A program made the position numbers and the translations under genes. Below are positions 8,189 to 15,068 of a DNA stretch of 31,558 bases, in pieces (the stretch's first letter is position 1; every line of letters starts with the position of its first letter). The notes under the pieces are model-generated. The model searched no databases. It was not told where the DNA came from and saw nothing but the letters and a program-made list of their open reading frames with translations. Source of the DNA: Halanaerobium sp. (GTDB lineage: Bacteria > Bacillota > Halanaerobiia > Halanaerobiales > Halanaerobiaceae); NCBI GenBank assembly GCA_003070825.1, contig QBLP01000015.1:1-31558 (forward strand), given 5' to 3'.

Positions 8189-8617
8189 TTAAAATTCCTG
8201 CCTAATTTTAATATCATCATATAATTTTACTGGTACAGTATGCATTCCCAGTGATTTAATAGAATCATCAAGTTCAAGCTTGCGCTTGTCAATATCATAA
8301 CCTTTAGCTGCAGCTGCCTCGGCAATATCTTTGGTATTTACTGAACCAAATAATCTACCATTGTCACCAGCCTTAACCTTGATTACAAATTTTTCTGATT
8401 CTAATTTAGACTTCAATTTGTTAGCATCATCTCTTTTTTCTGATTCCAGACGATTTTTCTTGGCTTCTTTTTCTTTCAGTTCTTTAATTTTCTGCTGAGT
8501 TGCTTCTACAGCCAGACCGCGAGGCATTAAATAATTGCGGGCATAACCATCAGCCGCTTCTACAACATCACCTTTAGAACCTAACTTTTTAACATCTTCT
8601 GTTAATACTACTTTCAT
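8189..8617 (-). CDS. rplI: 50S ribosomal protein bL9
   Basis: This 142-residue bL9 begins MKVVLTEDVKKLGSKGDVVEAADGYARNYLMP, the diagnostic N-terminal RNA-binding domain. A long charged connecting helix (about 40-75) and a C-terminal domain with GRLFGSVNTKDIAEA follow. It is a few residues shorter than the usual 148 or so. ATG 8617 follows AAGGAGGTAAAAGATT. It is the last gene of the rpsF operon here. The replicative helicase gene dnaB, which often follows rplI in related bacteria, is not present. The uxuA promoter region comes next. Confidence 0.97.
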   Translation of the reverse strand: MKVVLTEDVKKLGSKGDVVEAADGYARNYLMPRGLAVEATQQKIKELKEKEAKKNRLESEKRDDANKLKSKLESEKFVIKVKAGDNGRLFGSVNTKDIAEAAAAKGYDIDKRKLELDDSIKSLGMHTVPVKLYDDIKIRQEF

Positions 8618-8640
8618 AATCTTTTACCTCCTTAAGCATT

Positions 8641-9525
8641 TTAACCGGGTTGATTAGTCTGCTTTCTAAAATTAAACCACATATCCAGCATTCCAAGTAA
8701 AATAAGAATAATCGGAACCGGTGGAAAAATAAAGATTAAAAATATCAAAAATGATTTCAGTAAAAAGGAATTACCCTTGGTTGATAAGTAATACATTAAA
8801 ACCGAAAAGCCCTGCAGAAAAGCCAGGAAAAACATAAAAATATTTATGTTTAAAAATATTGGATTTGAAGTTAATAAAAGAGAAATAACAATTAAGATTG
8901 AAACAATCCAGCGGGGAAAATACCAGCTGCTGACCGCCTTATATAATTCTATATTTAAGCCTCTTCTTCTTAAGTACCAGGCCGAAACATAATAATTTAA
9001 AATACCAGTCACTGTTGCTGATACAGCAAGCAGGGCAGGCAAAATCATTCTAATTAAACTCATTTGAGCTGTAACTAGCTGTTCAACTGACTGCTGATCA
9101 AATTCGCTGCTTAAACTTTCTACAGCCTGCTGCAGTAAAGTTTGATAATTTAAATTAAGCATTCCTGATGAAACATAAAATATTAAAGCCTGTGATATAA
9201 TTACTGTAATTACAGCTGTGATTAGGGTTTTTAGAGGTGATAGCCCCTCTTTGATCACATTACCAATTACAAAACCCACCAGTCCAAAACCAATTACAGT
9301 CATCAGACCCATTACGGTTCCGAATAAAAATCCATTTATCAATGCGGCAATTACAATTACAGTAATTACAGCATTACTTTCTTTTTTCTGCACAAGATAA
9401 ACTATTGGCACCGGCCAGAGTATCATAACCGCCATTGATAAAAATGGAATAAAGTAGTTAACTGCAGTTAATAAAATTATGTAGGCCAGAGTTCTAATAC
9501 TGTCTTTATAGTTTTTAATATCCAT
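8641..9525 (-). CDS. DUF2232 (YybS-like) integral membrane protein
   Basis: A 294-residue polytopic membrane protein with about eight hydrophobic segments, starting with IRTLAYIILLTAVNYFIPFLSMAVMILWPVPIVYLVQ and ending with a short polar tail. Gene order between rpsR and rplI and the overall pattern match YybS/DUF2232 proteins of Firmicutes, whose function is not established (an S-component-like small-molecule transporter fold has been suggested for such proteins). ATG 9525 follows AGGTGATAAATTAG. The DHH/GGDEF phosphodiesterase gene (gdpP) that commonly sits between yybS and rplI is absent. Confidence 0.85.
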   Translation of the reverse strand: MDIKNYKDSIRTLAYIILLTAVNYFIPFLSMAVMILWPVPIVYLVQKKESNAVITVIVIAALINGFLFGTVMGLMTVIGFGLVGFVIGNVIKEGLSPLKTLITAVITVIISQALIFYVSSGMLNLNYQTLLQQAVESLSSEFDQQSVEQLVTAQMSLIRMILPALLAVSATVTGILNYYVSAWYLRRRGLNIELYKAVSSWYFPRWIVSILIVISLLLTSNPIFLNINIFMFFLAFLQGFSVLMYYLSTKGNSFLLKSFLIFLIFIFPPVPIILILLGMLDMWFNFRKQTNQPG

Positions 9526-9572
9526 CTAATTTATCACCTCATCCGCCGGCAAAATAACATTAGTATGAAAGA

Positions 9573-9603
9573 AAGGAGGCGCCATCATAGATTTTGCCTC
9601 CTT
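9573..9603 (-). terminator. Hairpin terminator or attenuator between rpsR and the DUF2232 gene
   Basis: Arms AAGGAGGC (9573-9580) and GCCTCCTT (9596-9603) form an eight-pair stem. On the minus strand it is followed by TTCTTTC. It lies ten bases after rpsR, so it probably reduces read-through from the ribosomal genes into the DUF2232-rplI part. Confidence 0.65.
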
Positions 9604-9613
9604 AATTAAATGC

Positions 9614-9829
9614 TTATTCTTTTACATATGGCAGTAGAGCAACTGATCTAGCTCTTTTAACTGCCTGTGTAATTAATTTTTGGTGTTTGGAACAATTTCC
9701 TGTTACACGACGCGGCATAATTTTTCCACGATCTGTCAGGTATCTATTTAAAGTTCTTAAGTCTTTATAGTCAATTTTTTTATCTTCGTTTGCACAAAAA
9801 TGGCAAGATTTATTTCTACCTCTAGGCAT
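9614..9829 (-). CDS. rpsR: 30S ribosomal protein bS18 (zinc-binding form)
   Basis: A 71-residue bS18 with KIDYKDLRTLNRYLTDRGKIMPRRVTG, the core that pairs with bS6 on 16S rRNA. It carries C9, C12, C46 and H49, the zinc-ligand set of the C+ form of S18, which is replaced in some genomes by a C- paralogue. ATG 9829 follows AAAAGGAGGTAAATCTTA, and the gene starts 17 bases after ssb ends. Confidence 0.97.
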   Translation of the reverse strand: MPRGRNKSCHFCANEDKKIDYKDLRTLNRYLTDRGKIMPRRVTGNCSKHQKLITQAVKRARSVALLPYVKE

Positions 9830-9846
9830 TAAGATTTACCTCCTTT

Positions 9847-10329
9847 TTAAAATGGTACATCAAAATCATCAGCATCAAAGTTATCATCAAATTGAGCATC
9901 AAAATCATCCTGCTCCTGTTTCTTATTCTGCTGAGCCTGATTATTATTTTGCTGCTTATTACTCTGATTATTCTGAGACTGTCCCTGATTATTATTTCGG
10001 CTACCGTTATTGTTACCGAAATCTAGAAAACGCACATTATCAGCATTTACTTCAGGATTTATATAAGTTCTATTATTATTTTCACTCTTACGAATCTGTA
10101 AGGATCCGTCAACTCCAACCAGTCTACCTTTACCGAGATGACGGGCACAATTTTCCGCCAGACCCCGCCAGGTTACAATATTGATGAAATCTACATCTCT
10201 ATCACCATTGCGGTTGGTATAATTTCTCTCCACAGCCAGTGTAAAATTACAGACGGGAGTTCCATTACTGGTATAGCGAAGTTCAGGATCTCGTGTCAGG
10301 CGGCCGATTAAAACAATTCTGTTTAACAA
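9847..10329 (-). CDS. ssb: Single-stranded DNA-binding protein
   Basis: A 160-residue SSB. The OB-fold occupies residues 1-105 (MLNRIVLIGRLTRDPELRY, VDFINIVTWRGLAENCARHLGKG). A low-complexity Asn/Gln-rich linker (about 105-140) follows, and the acidic tip DDFDVPF recruits replication and repair partners. The start is TTG at 10329-10327, preceded by AGGTGGTGAA. It lies between rpsF and rpsR as in most bacteria, so SSB is made with the ribosomal proteins. Confidence 0.97.
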   Translation of the reverse strand: MLNRIVLIGRLTRDPELRYTSNGTPVCNFTLAVERNYTNRNGDRDVDFINIVTWRGLAENCARHLGKGRLVGVDGSLQIRKSENNNRTYINPEVNADNVRFLDFGNNNGSRNNNQGQSQNNQSNKQQNNNQAQQNKKQEQDDFDAQFDDNFDADDFDVPF

Positions 10330-10353
10330 GAGTATTCACCACCTAAATTTATA

Positions 10354-10653
10354 TTATGCATCATTTCTAACTACTAAATAACGAAGTACACCATCCATAA
10401 TCTTAAAGATTCTCTCTAATTCATTAACTACAGTAGTTTTAGCATTGAACTCTAAGATTGTGTAATCACCAGAACGATAATCTTTAATCTCATAAGCTAA
10501 CTGCTTTTTTCCCCAGGCATCAACCTCAGTTACTTCTCCTTCGTGATCAGAAATAGCATCCTTTACACGCTGAAGAATAGTCTGCTTTTCTTCATCTTCA
10601 AGATCTGGCTTAAGTACAAAAGTTGTTTCGTAATCTCTTTTTCTTGTTTCCAT
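10354..10653 (-). CDS. rpsF: 30S ribosomal protein bS6
   Basis: A 99-residue bS6 with YETTFVLKPDLEDEEKQTILQRVKDAI at the start, and WGKKQLAYEIKDYRSGDYTILEFNA and LERIFKIMDGVLRYLVVR in the second half. It is full length for the family. ATG 10653 has a strong GGAGGAGGTG site. It is the first gene of the operon, with its own promoter and a structured leader that probably binds S6:S18. Confidence 0.98.
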   Translation of the reverse strand: METRKRDYETTFVLKPDLEDEEKQTILQRVKDAISDHEGEVTEVDAWGKKQLAYEIKDYRSGDYTILEFNAKTTVVNELERIFKIMDGVLRYLVVRNDA

Positions 10654-10668
10654 TTACATTCACCTCCT

Positions 10669-10707
10669 CCACACGGACTAATGGCCCTGCTGCTAGCAGA
10701 GCGTGGG
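10669..10707 (-). promoter_or_regulatory. Candidate S6:S18-binding leader of the rpsF mRNA
   Basis: The leader RNA folds as an inner eight-pair hairpin with a three-base loop (10684-10702). It is enclosed by a short stem, CCCAC pairing with GTGTGG. The 3' side of the internal loop carries CCG just before the closing stem. A bulged CCG beside a hairpin directly before rpsF is the hallmark of the known autoregulatory S6:S18 leader. The closing stem abuts the ribosome binding site, consistent with translational repression. The match was judged by eye, not with a covariance model. Confidence 0.5.
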
Positions 10708-10723
10708 TTTTTAACCAATCTAA

Positions 10724-10752
10724 ATTATAACACCTCTTTACTTAAAATGCAA
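10724..10752 (-). promoter_or_regulatory. Promoter of the rpsF operon
   Basis: Minus strand TTGCAT (10752-10747), a 17-base spacer and a perfect TATAAT (10729-10724). Transcription would begin just ahead of the structured leader. Confidence 0.8.
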
Positions 10753-10841
10753 ATAAAATGTGCAGGTACCGTGTACCACCCGATTTATGACGAGTTTTGT
10801 CGGTTAGCTGTGCTTAAAAAGTAAATCTGTTTAACATAAAG

Positions 10842-11348
10842 TTAAAACAAAAACATTAAGGACAAAAAATATATGACAAAGGCAAATAACCAGCCCCCTA
10901 CAATATCAGTTGGATAATGTACTCCAACCATAATTCGTGAAAGAGCAGTTAAAACTGCCAAAAAAATCATAAATACTCCCAGCTCCAGGCTGAAATTTAA
11001 AACAGCCAGAGAAATTATCAGAGAACTTGCTGTATGAGTACTGGGAAAAGAGTGATCCTGCCTCTGATTAACCAGGCTTTTTAAATTAAACTCTGCAAAA
11101 GGACGCCGACGATTAAATAAAGTTGGAATTGATTTAACTAGTAGATAAACAACTGCCGGAACTAAAACATAATTTTTAAGCCTGGAATCATTATTATAAA
11201 TAAGCCAGCCCCCAACAGCAAAATAAATTAATGAAAAAAACTTGGACGAAAATTTTGTAATAAAAACTGCCAGCTTTGAAATTAATTCATGGCTGACAGT
11301 AAAATTATATAGTGCAAAAAATATTTTTTGATCAATTTTTTTAATCAT
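10842..11348 (-). CDS. PAP2-family membrane phosphatase (undecaprenyl-diphosphatase-like)
   Basis: A 168-residue membrane protein with five or six hydrophobic helices and the three phosphatidic-acid-phosphatase motifs: KSIPTLFNRRRPF (about 72-84, the KxxxxxxRP motif), FPSTHT (about 101-106, the PSGH position with T for G) and SRIMVGVHYPTDIVGG (about 136-151, the SRxxxxxHxxxD motif). Proteins of this size commonly dephosphorylate undecaprenyl diphosphate (BcrC-like) or phosphatidylglycerophosphate; which applies here cannot be told. ATG 11348 follows AGAGGCAGTAATC. It is probably a single-gene unit, with the rpsF promoter downstream and a large inverted repeat upstream. Confidence 0.85.
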   Translation of the reverse strand: MIKKIDQKIFFALYNFTVSHELISKLAVFITKFSSKFFSLIYFAVGGWLIYNNDSRLKNYVLVPAVVYLLVKSIPTLFNRRRPFAEFNLKSLVNQRQDHSFPSTHTASSLIISLAVLNFSLELGVFMIFLAVLTALSRIMVGVHYPTDIVGGWLFAFVIYFLSLMFLF

Positions 11349-11415
11349 GATTACTGCCTCTTAACTTTCCTGCTGCTTTAGAAAAATCAGTATTTAAAGC
11401 TCAATACCATCTAGA

Positions 11416-11576
11416 TTATTTGAGTTATAATTTGCAACTTCAATCGGAATAGGCTGAAAGATAGCTGATTATGTTAAAATTATTTGCTGTTTGACCGAAG
11501 GGAGTTCAAATAATTAATAATCAGCTATCTATTGAAGCCGTCAATGGAGATTGTGTGTAAATTATAATTCAAATAA
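11416..11576. repeat. 161-bp foldable inverted repeat (MITE-like or structured RNA element)
   Basis: Nested complementary arms fill the gap between ychF and the PAP2 gene. The outer arms 11416-11436 and 11556-11576 match at 19 of 21 bases, and both mismatches are G-T pairs if transcribed rightward. Inside lie 11438-11444 with 11531-11537 (7 of 7), 11460-11472 with 11517-11529 (13 of 13) and 11478-11486 with 11507-11515 (9 of 9), leaving a 20-base loop. There is no coding potential. The right end touches the ychF stop codon. It could be a non-autonomous mobile element or a structured RNA. Copy number elsewhere is unknown. Confidence 0.65.
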
Positions 11577-11578
11577 GA

Positions 11579-12670
11579 TCAGACATTAAACCTAAAGTGA
11601 CAGATATCTCCATCCTGCATTATATAATCTTTACCCTCCAGGCGTAGAAGACCTTCTTCTCTTGCCTCAGCCATTGAACCAACTCTCTTTAAATCTTCGA
11701 AACTTACAATTTCAGCTCTGATAAATCCTTTTTCCATATCACTGTGAATTCTACCGGCTGCCTGAGGTGCTGTGGATCCTCTTTCTACTGTCCAGGCCCT
11801 ACATTCTTTTTCACCTGCAGTTAAAAAGGTAAGTAAATTTAACAATTCATAGCCTGCTTTGATTACTCGATCCAGACCGGAATCATTAAGTCCAAGCTCA
11901 TCCAAAAACATCTCTTTTTCATCTTCATCCAACTCAGCAATATCAGCTTCAATTTTAGCACTAATTTCAACTACCTTGGCACCATCACGCTCAGCATGTT
12001 CTCTTACCTCTTTTACAAGTTGATTCTGACCGGTATTAATATCATCTTCATTAACATTAGCCAGATAAATAATTGGCTTTGCACTTAAAAGCTGCAGTTC
12101 TTTAACCAGTCTCTCTCCGGTTTCGGAAAGTTCAAGCTGACGGATGTTTTTTCCCTCTTCCAGAGCAGCTGAAATCTTCTCCAGAGATTCAACTTCTTTG
12201 AGATATATTTTATCTCCACTTTTAGCCTGCTTTTTAGATTTTTCGAGTCTTTTTTCTACCTGAGCTAGATCAGCCATCATTAATTCTGTATTGATAATAT
12301 CAATATCTCTATCTGGAGATATTTTACCATCAACATGGGTTATGTTTTCATCATCAAAACAACGAACTACCTGAGCAATCGCATCTACTTCTCTAATGTG
12401 AGCTAAAAATTTATTACCCAGACCTTCACCCCGGCTGGCTCCCTCTACAAGTCCAGCTATATCTACAAATTCGATCACTGTAGGTGTTTTCTTTTCTGGC
12501 TGATATTTATCTGCCAGCCAGTCCAGGCGCTCGTCAGGTACCGGCACAACCCCCACATTAGGATCTATAGTACAAAAAGGATAATTTGCTGCATCAGCCC
12601 CCGCTTCTGTCAGAGCATTAAAAAGAGTCGATTTACCTACGTTTGGCAGTCCAACAATTCCTATTTTCAT
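11579..12670 (-). CDS. ychF: Ribosome-binding GTPase/ATPase YchF (Obg family)
   Basis: A 363-residue YchF, normal length. G1 is GLPNVGKSTLFNAL (7-20), G3 is DIAGLVEGASRGEGLGNKFL (about 69-88, containing the family hallmark) and the NVNED region is the altered G4 that favours ATP over GTP. A coiled-coil insertion (about 130-180) and a C-terminal TGS domain ending HFRFNV follow. It binds ribosomes and is linked to stress responses. ATG 12670 follows AAGGAAGATTTTTTA. It is followed by the large inverted repeat and preceded by the DUF951 gene, a common order in Firmicutes. Confidence 0.97.
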   Translation of the reverse strand: MKIGIVGLPNVGKSTLFNALTEAGADAANYPFCTIDPNVGVVPVPDERLDWLADKYQPEKKTPTVIEFVDIAGLVEGASRGEGLGNKFLAHIREVDAIAQVVRCFDDENITHVDGKISPDRDIDIINTELMMADLAQVEKRLEKSKKQAKSGDKIYLKEVESLEKISAALEEGKNIRQLELSETGERLVKELQLLSAKPIIYLANVNEDDINTGQNQLVKEVREHAERDGAKVVEISAKIEADIAELDEDEKEMFLDELGLNDSGLDRVIKAGYELLNLLTFLTAGEKECRAWTVERGSTAPQAAGRIHSDMEKGFIRAEIVSFEDLKRVGSMAEAREEGLLRLEGKDYIMQDGDICHFRFNV

Positions 12671-12694
12671 TAAAAAATCTTCCTTCCTAAATAA

Positions 12695-12874
12695 TTAAAG
12701 TTTTTTCTTAACACTTTTTTCAAATTTATTTCTTGGTAACATAATTACTCGCTCACAGGTCTCACATTTTGCTTTAAAATCCATGCCGACCCTCAAAATT
12801 TCCCAGGTCTTACCTCCACAGGGATGTGTTTTTTTAAATTCTACCCTGTCACCTACTGAATAGTCTTCCGGCAT
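12695..12874 (-). CDS. DUF951-family small protein (candidate zinc-binding)
   Basis: A 59-residue protein from ATG 12874, preceded by GAGGAGGTCTTTAA. It begins MPEDYSVGDRVEFKKTHPCGG and carries C19, C37 and C40 (KCETCER) and ends VIMLPRNKFEKSVKKKL. The VxLKKxHPCGxxxWxxxRxGxDxxxxCxxC pattern is that of DUF951 proteins, which are commonly encoded next to ychF in Firmicutes and have an OB-like beta-barrel character. The function is not established. The Cys residues suggest metal binding. Confidence 0.85.
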   Translation of the reverse strand: MPEDYSVGDRVEFKKTHPCGGKTWEILRVGMDFKAKCETCERVIMLPRNKFEKSVKKKL

Positions 12875-12923
12875 TTAAAGACCTCCTCTATTTTCTATTA
12901 TTTTCGCTCCTATAATTAAAAGT

Positions 12924-13475
12924 CTAATTTAAAAGCAAATAAAGAATTAGAATCAAAGCAACCACTAAGAAAATAACAAAAAGACAGCCTGGATCTTTAT
13001 AAAAGGGCTTATCTGCATTAATATCATAACTAAAGCTTCCTTTTTTTCTGGCTTTTTTAAGATATTTAATAGATTCCGAATAATTTCCCTCTTCTCGATA
13101 AATCACACCCAAATTATTATAGGCAGGTCCATATTCTTCATCTATCTTAATTGCTTTCTGATAAAGTTCTTTGGCTCTCTTTGAATTACCCATTTCTCTG
13201 GCTATACTGCCGAGGTTAGTTATAGCAGGAGCAAAATCTGGATCCTGCTGCAGTATTTGATTGAGCAGTGACTGAGCCTGATTAAATTCTTTATTATAGA
13301 TGTGAATAACGGCCTTTTTGTTCAGGGCAGGTACAAAATTTGGCTTTTCCTCTAAAAAATGATCAAGCTTTTTTTTAGCTTTTTTTCGGCGCCCTTTTTC
13401 CATTAAATTGACACATTCCTGATAAAGCTTTTTGTTCTCATCTTCAAGCTGATTTTTATACGTTTCTTCTCGCAT
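12924..13475 (-). CDS. TPR-repeat protein with C-terminal membrane anchor
   Basis: A 183-residue protein. A charged N-terminal helix is followed by about three tetratricopeptide repeats (FVPALNKKAVIHIYNKEFNQAQSLLNQIL, FAPAITNLGSIAREMGNSKRAKELYQKAI and YGPAYNNLGVIYREEGNYSESIKYLKKA). The C-terminus is one strong membrane helix (CLFVIFLVVALILILYLLL). The ATG at 13475 is chosen over the GTG at 13484 because the TAGGTG ribosome binding site fits the ATG and overlaps the GTG. It is predicted to be tail-anchored with the TPR part in the cytoplasm, as a protein-protein interaction module. The partner is unknown. Confidence 0.85.
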   Translation of the reverse strand: MREETYKNQLEDENKKLYQECVNLMEKGRRKKAKKKLDHFLEEKPNFVPALNKKAVIHIYNKEFNQAQSLLNQILQQDPDFAPAITNLGSIAREMGNSKRAKELYQKAIKIDEEYGPAYNNLGVIYREEGNYSESIKYLKKARKKGSFSYDINADKPFYKDPGCLFVIFLVVALILILYLLLN

Positions 13476-13533
13476 TTTATACACCTACTTTTAATTAACT
13501 TCAATTTAATATTATATCATATAGTTACCTAAA

Positions 13534-13561
13534 ACTGCAAAAATGGCCCTAAGTGGGCCAT
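13534..13561 (-). terminator. Rho-independent terminator of the glycine cleavage operon
   Basis: ATGGCCC (13543-13549) and GGGCCAT (13555-13561) form a seven-pair stem with a five-base loop. On the minus strand it is followed by TTTTTGCAG. It lies 74 bases after the gcvPB stop. Confidence 0.85.
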
Positions 13562-13634
13562 CTGCAAATATTAATACTTTAGATATTATTTTTTCATTTA
13601 GATAAAATCCTTTTAAGTATCAAACCAGCATCAT

Positions 13635-15068
13635 TTACCAGTGTAAATCAGGATTTCTGGCAGCTGCTGTTTCATCAAGCTTTCTAACAGTTGTTGTATG
13701 TGGTGCATTTATAACCAGTTCTGGATCTTCTTTTATTTCCCGGGAAATAGTCAGCATAGTTTCCACAAAATGATCCAGGGTCCCTATGTTTTCAGTCTCT
13801 GTAGGCTCAATCATCATAGCCTCTTTAACTACCAGTGGGAAATAAATTGTTGGTGCATACTGATCATAATCTAATAATCTTTTTGCTATATTAAGGGTTG
13901 ATGCCCCTTCTTCCTTCTGGCGGCTGCCGGAGAGGACAAACTCATGCAGGCTTTCTTCAGCATAGGGAAGTTCAAAGTCTTTTTTGAGTCTCGCTTTTAA
14001 ATAGTTAGCATTTAAAACAGCATTTTCTGTTGTCTCTTTAAGTCCTTTGCCACCTACAGTTTTAATATAGGCCCAGGCCCTGAGCATTACACCATAATTT
14101 CCATAAAAACTGTGCACTTTTCCAATTGATTTTGGGCGCTGATAATCCCAGAAATATTTTTCTTGATCCTTTTTTAAAACTGGCTTTGGCAGATATGGAG
14201 CCAAAAAGTCCTTAACCCCAACCGGGCCAGAACCAGGTCCACCTCCACCGTGAGGAGTTGAAAATGTTTTATGCAGATTAAAATGCATTAAATCAAAATC
14301 CATCAGCCCGGGTTTAGCATAACCCATGATAGCATTCATATTAGCACCATCATAATATACAAGCCCTCCGACCTCATGAACCATTTCAGTTATTTTTAAA
14401 ATATCCTCTTCAAAAATACCAAGAGTATTGGGATTGGTCAGCATTAGAGCGGCTGTATTTTCATCGAGCACTTCTGCCAGGGCGTCCAGATCAACCATAC
14501 CTCTTTCGTTAGAAGCAATTTCGACCACATCAAAACCAGCCATTGCTGCACTGGCAGGATTCGTTCCATGAGCTGAGTCCGGTACAATTACTTTAGTCCT
14601 ATTTTCTTCCCGATCTTCAAAATATTTTTTTACTATCAAAAGAGAAGTGAATTCGCCGTGTGCCCCCGAAGCAGGCTGAAGTGTAATTTCATCCATAGCA
14701 CTTATTTCTGCCAGATCTAACTTTAACTGATAAAGTATTTCCAATGATCCCTGCAGCTGTTCTATCGGCTGATAAGGATGAATATTGCTCAGGCCAGAAA
14801 TTCTTGCTACTCTTTCATTTCTTTTAGGATTATATTTCATAGTACAGGAACCAAGTGGATAAATTCCGGAGTCAACACCATAATTCATTTCGCTTAATGC
14901 CGTGTAATGACGAACTACGTCAACTTCACTAACTTCAGGCAGTTCAAGCTCTTCTCTTAAATAACCAGCCAAATTTTCGTTTATATCGCTTTTGCCCACC
15001 TCAAGCGGAGGTAGAGAATAACCTCTGCGACCAGGACTGCTGTAATCTTTTATTAGTTTTTCCTCCAC
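13635..15068 (-). CDS. gcvPB: Glycine dehydrogenase (decarboxylating) subunit 2, P-protein beta
   Basis: The C-terminal half of the split P-protein, which decarboxylates glycine with pyridoxal phosphate and passes the aminomethyl group to lipoyl-GcvH. The 477-residue protein shows GSCTMKYNPK (73-82), LQPASGAHGEFTSLL (130-144), VPDSAHGTNPASAAMAGF (162-179) and the PLP site FNLHKTFSTPHGGGGPGSGPVG with Lys267. The start is GTG 15068 with GGAGGTGCTTTAA upstream. It abuts the gcvPA stop. A perfect Noc-binding palindrome lies inside the coding sequence at 13734-13749. Confidence 0.97.
   Translation of the reverse strand: MEEKLIKDYSSPGRRGYSLPPLEVGKSDINENLAGYLREELELPEVSEVDVVRHYTALSEMNYGVDSGIYPLGSCTMKYNPKRNERVARISGLSNIHPYQPIEQLQGSLEILYQLKLDLAEISAMDEITLQPASGAHGEFTSLLIVKKYFEDREENRTKVIVPDSAHGTNPASAAMAGFDVVEIASNERGMVDLDALAEVLDENTAALMLTNPNTLGIFEEDILKITEMVHEVGGLVYYDGANMNAIMGYAKPGLMDFDLMHFNLHKTFSTPHGGGGPGSGPVGVKDFLAPYLPKPVLKKDQEKYFWDYQRPKSIGKVHSFYGNYGVMLRAWAYIKTVGGKGLKETTENAVLNANYLKARLKKDFELPYAEESLHEFVLSGSRQKEEGASTLNIAKRLLDYDQYAPTIYFPLVVKEAMMIEPTETENIGTLDHFVETMLTISREIKEDPELVINAPHTTTVRKLDETAAARNPDLHW
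13734..13749. promoter_or_regulatory. Noc-binding site (NBS) inside gcvPB
   Basis: TATTTCCCGGGAAATA is a perfect 16-base palindrome containing the exact B. subtilis Noc-binding consensus ATTTCCCGGGAAAT (13735-13748). The identical 16-mer occurs next to the noc-like gene at 21445-21460. Confidence 0.75.

Noticed and set aside
9852..10184. Open frame of 110 codons on the plus strand opposite ssb
   Set aside because: Antisense shadow of the low-complexity Asn/Gln-rich ssb linker, with no ribosome binding site and no recognisable protein.
10765..10815. Small hairpins (GGTAC/GTACC and GACGA...TCGTC-like) in the gap between the PAP2 gene and the rpsF promoter
   Set aside because: Short stems, no T-tract and no match to a riboswitch I can recognise; not reported as a feature.
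14306..14320. CCCGGG-containing sequence in gcvPB as a third Noc site
   Set aside because: The flanks (CAG...TTT) do not match the ATTT...AAAT arms of the NBS consensus.
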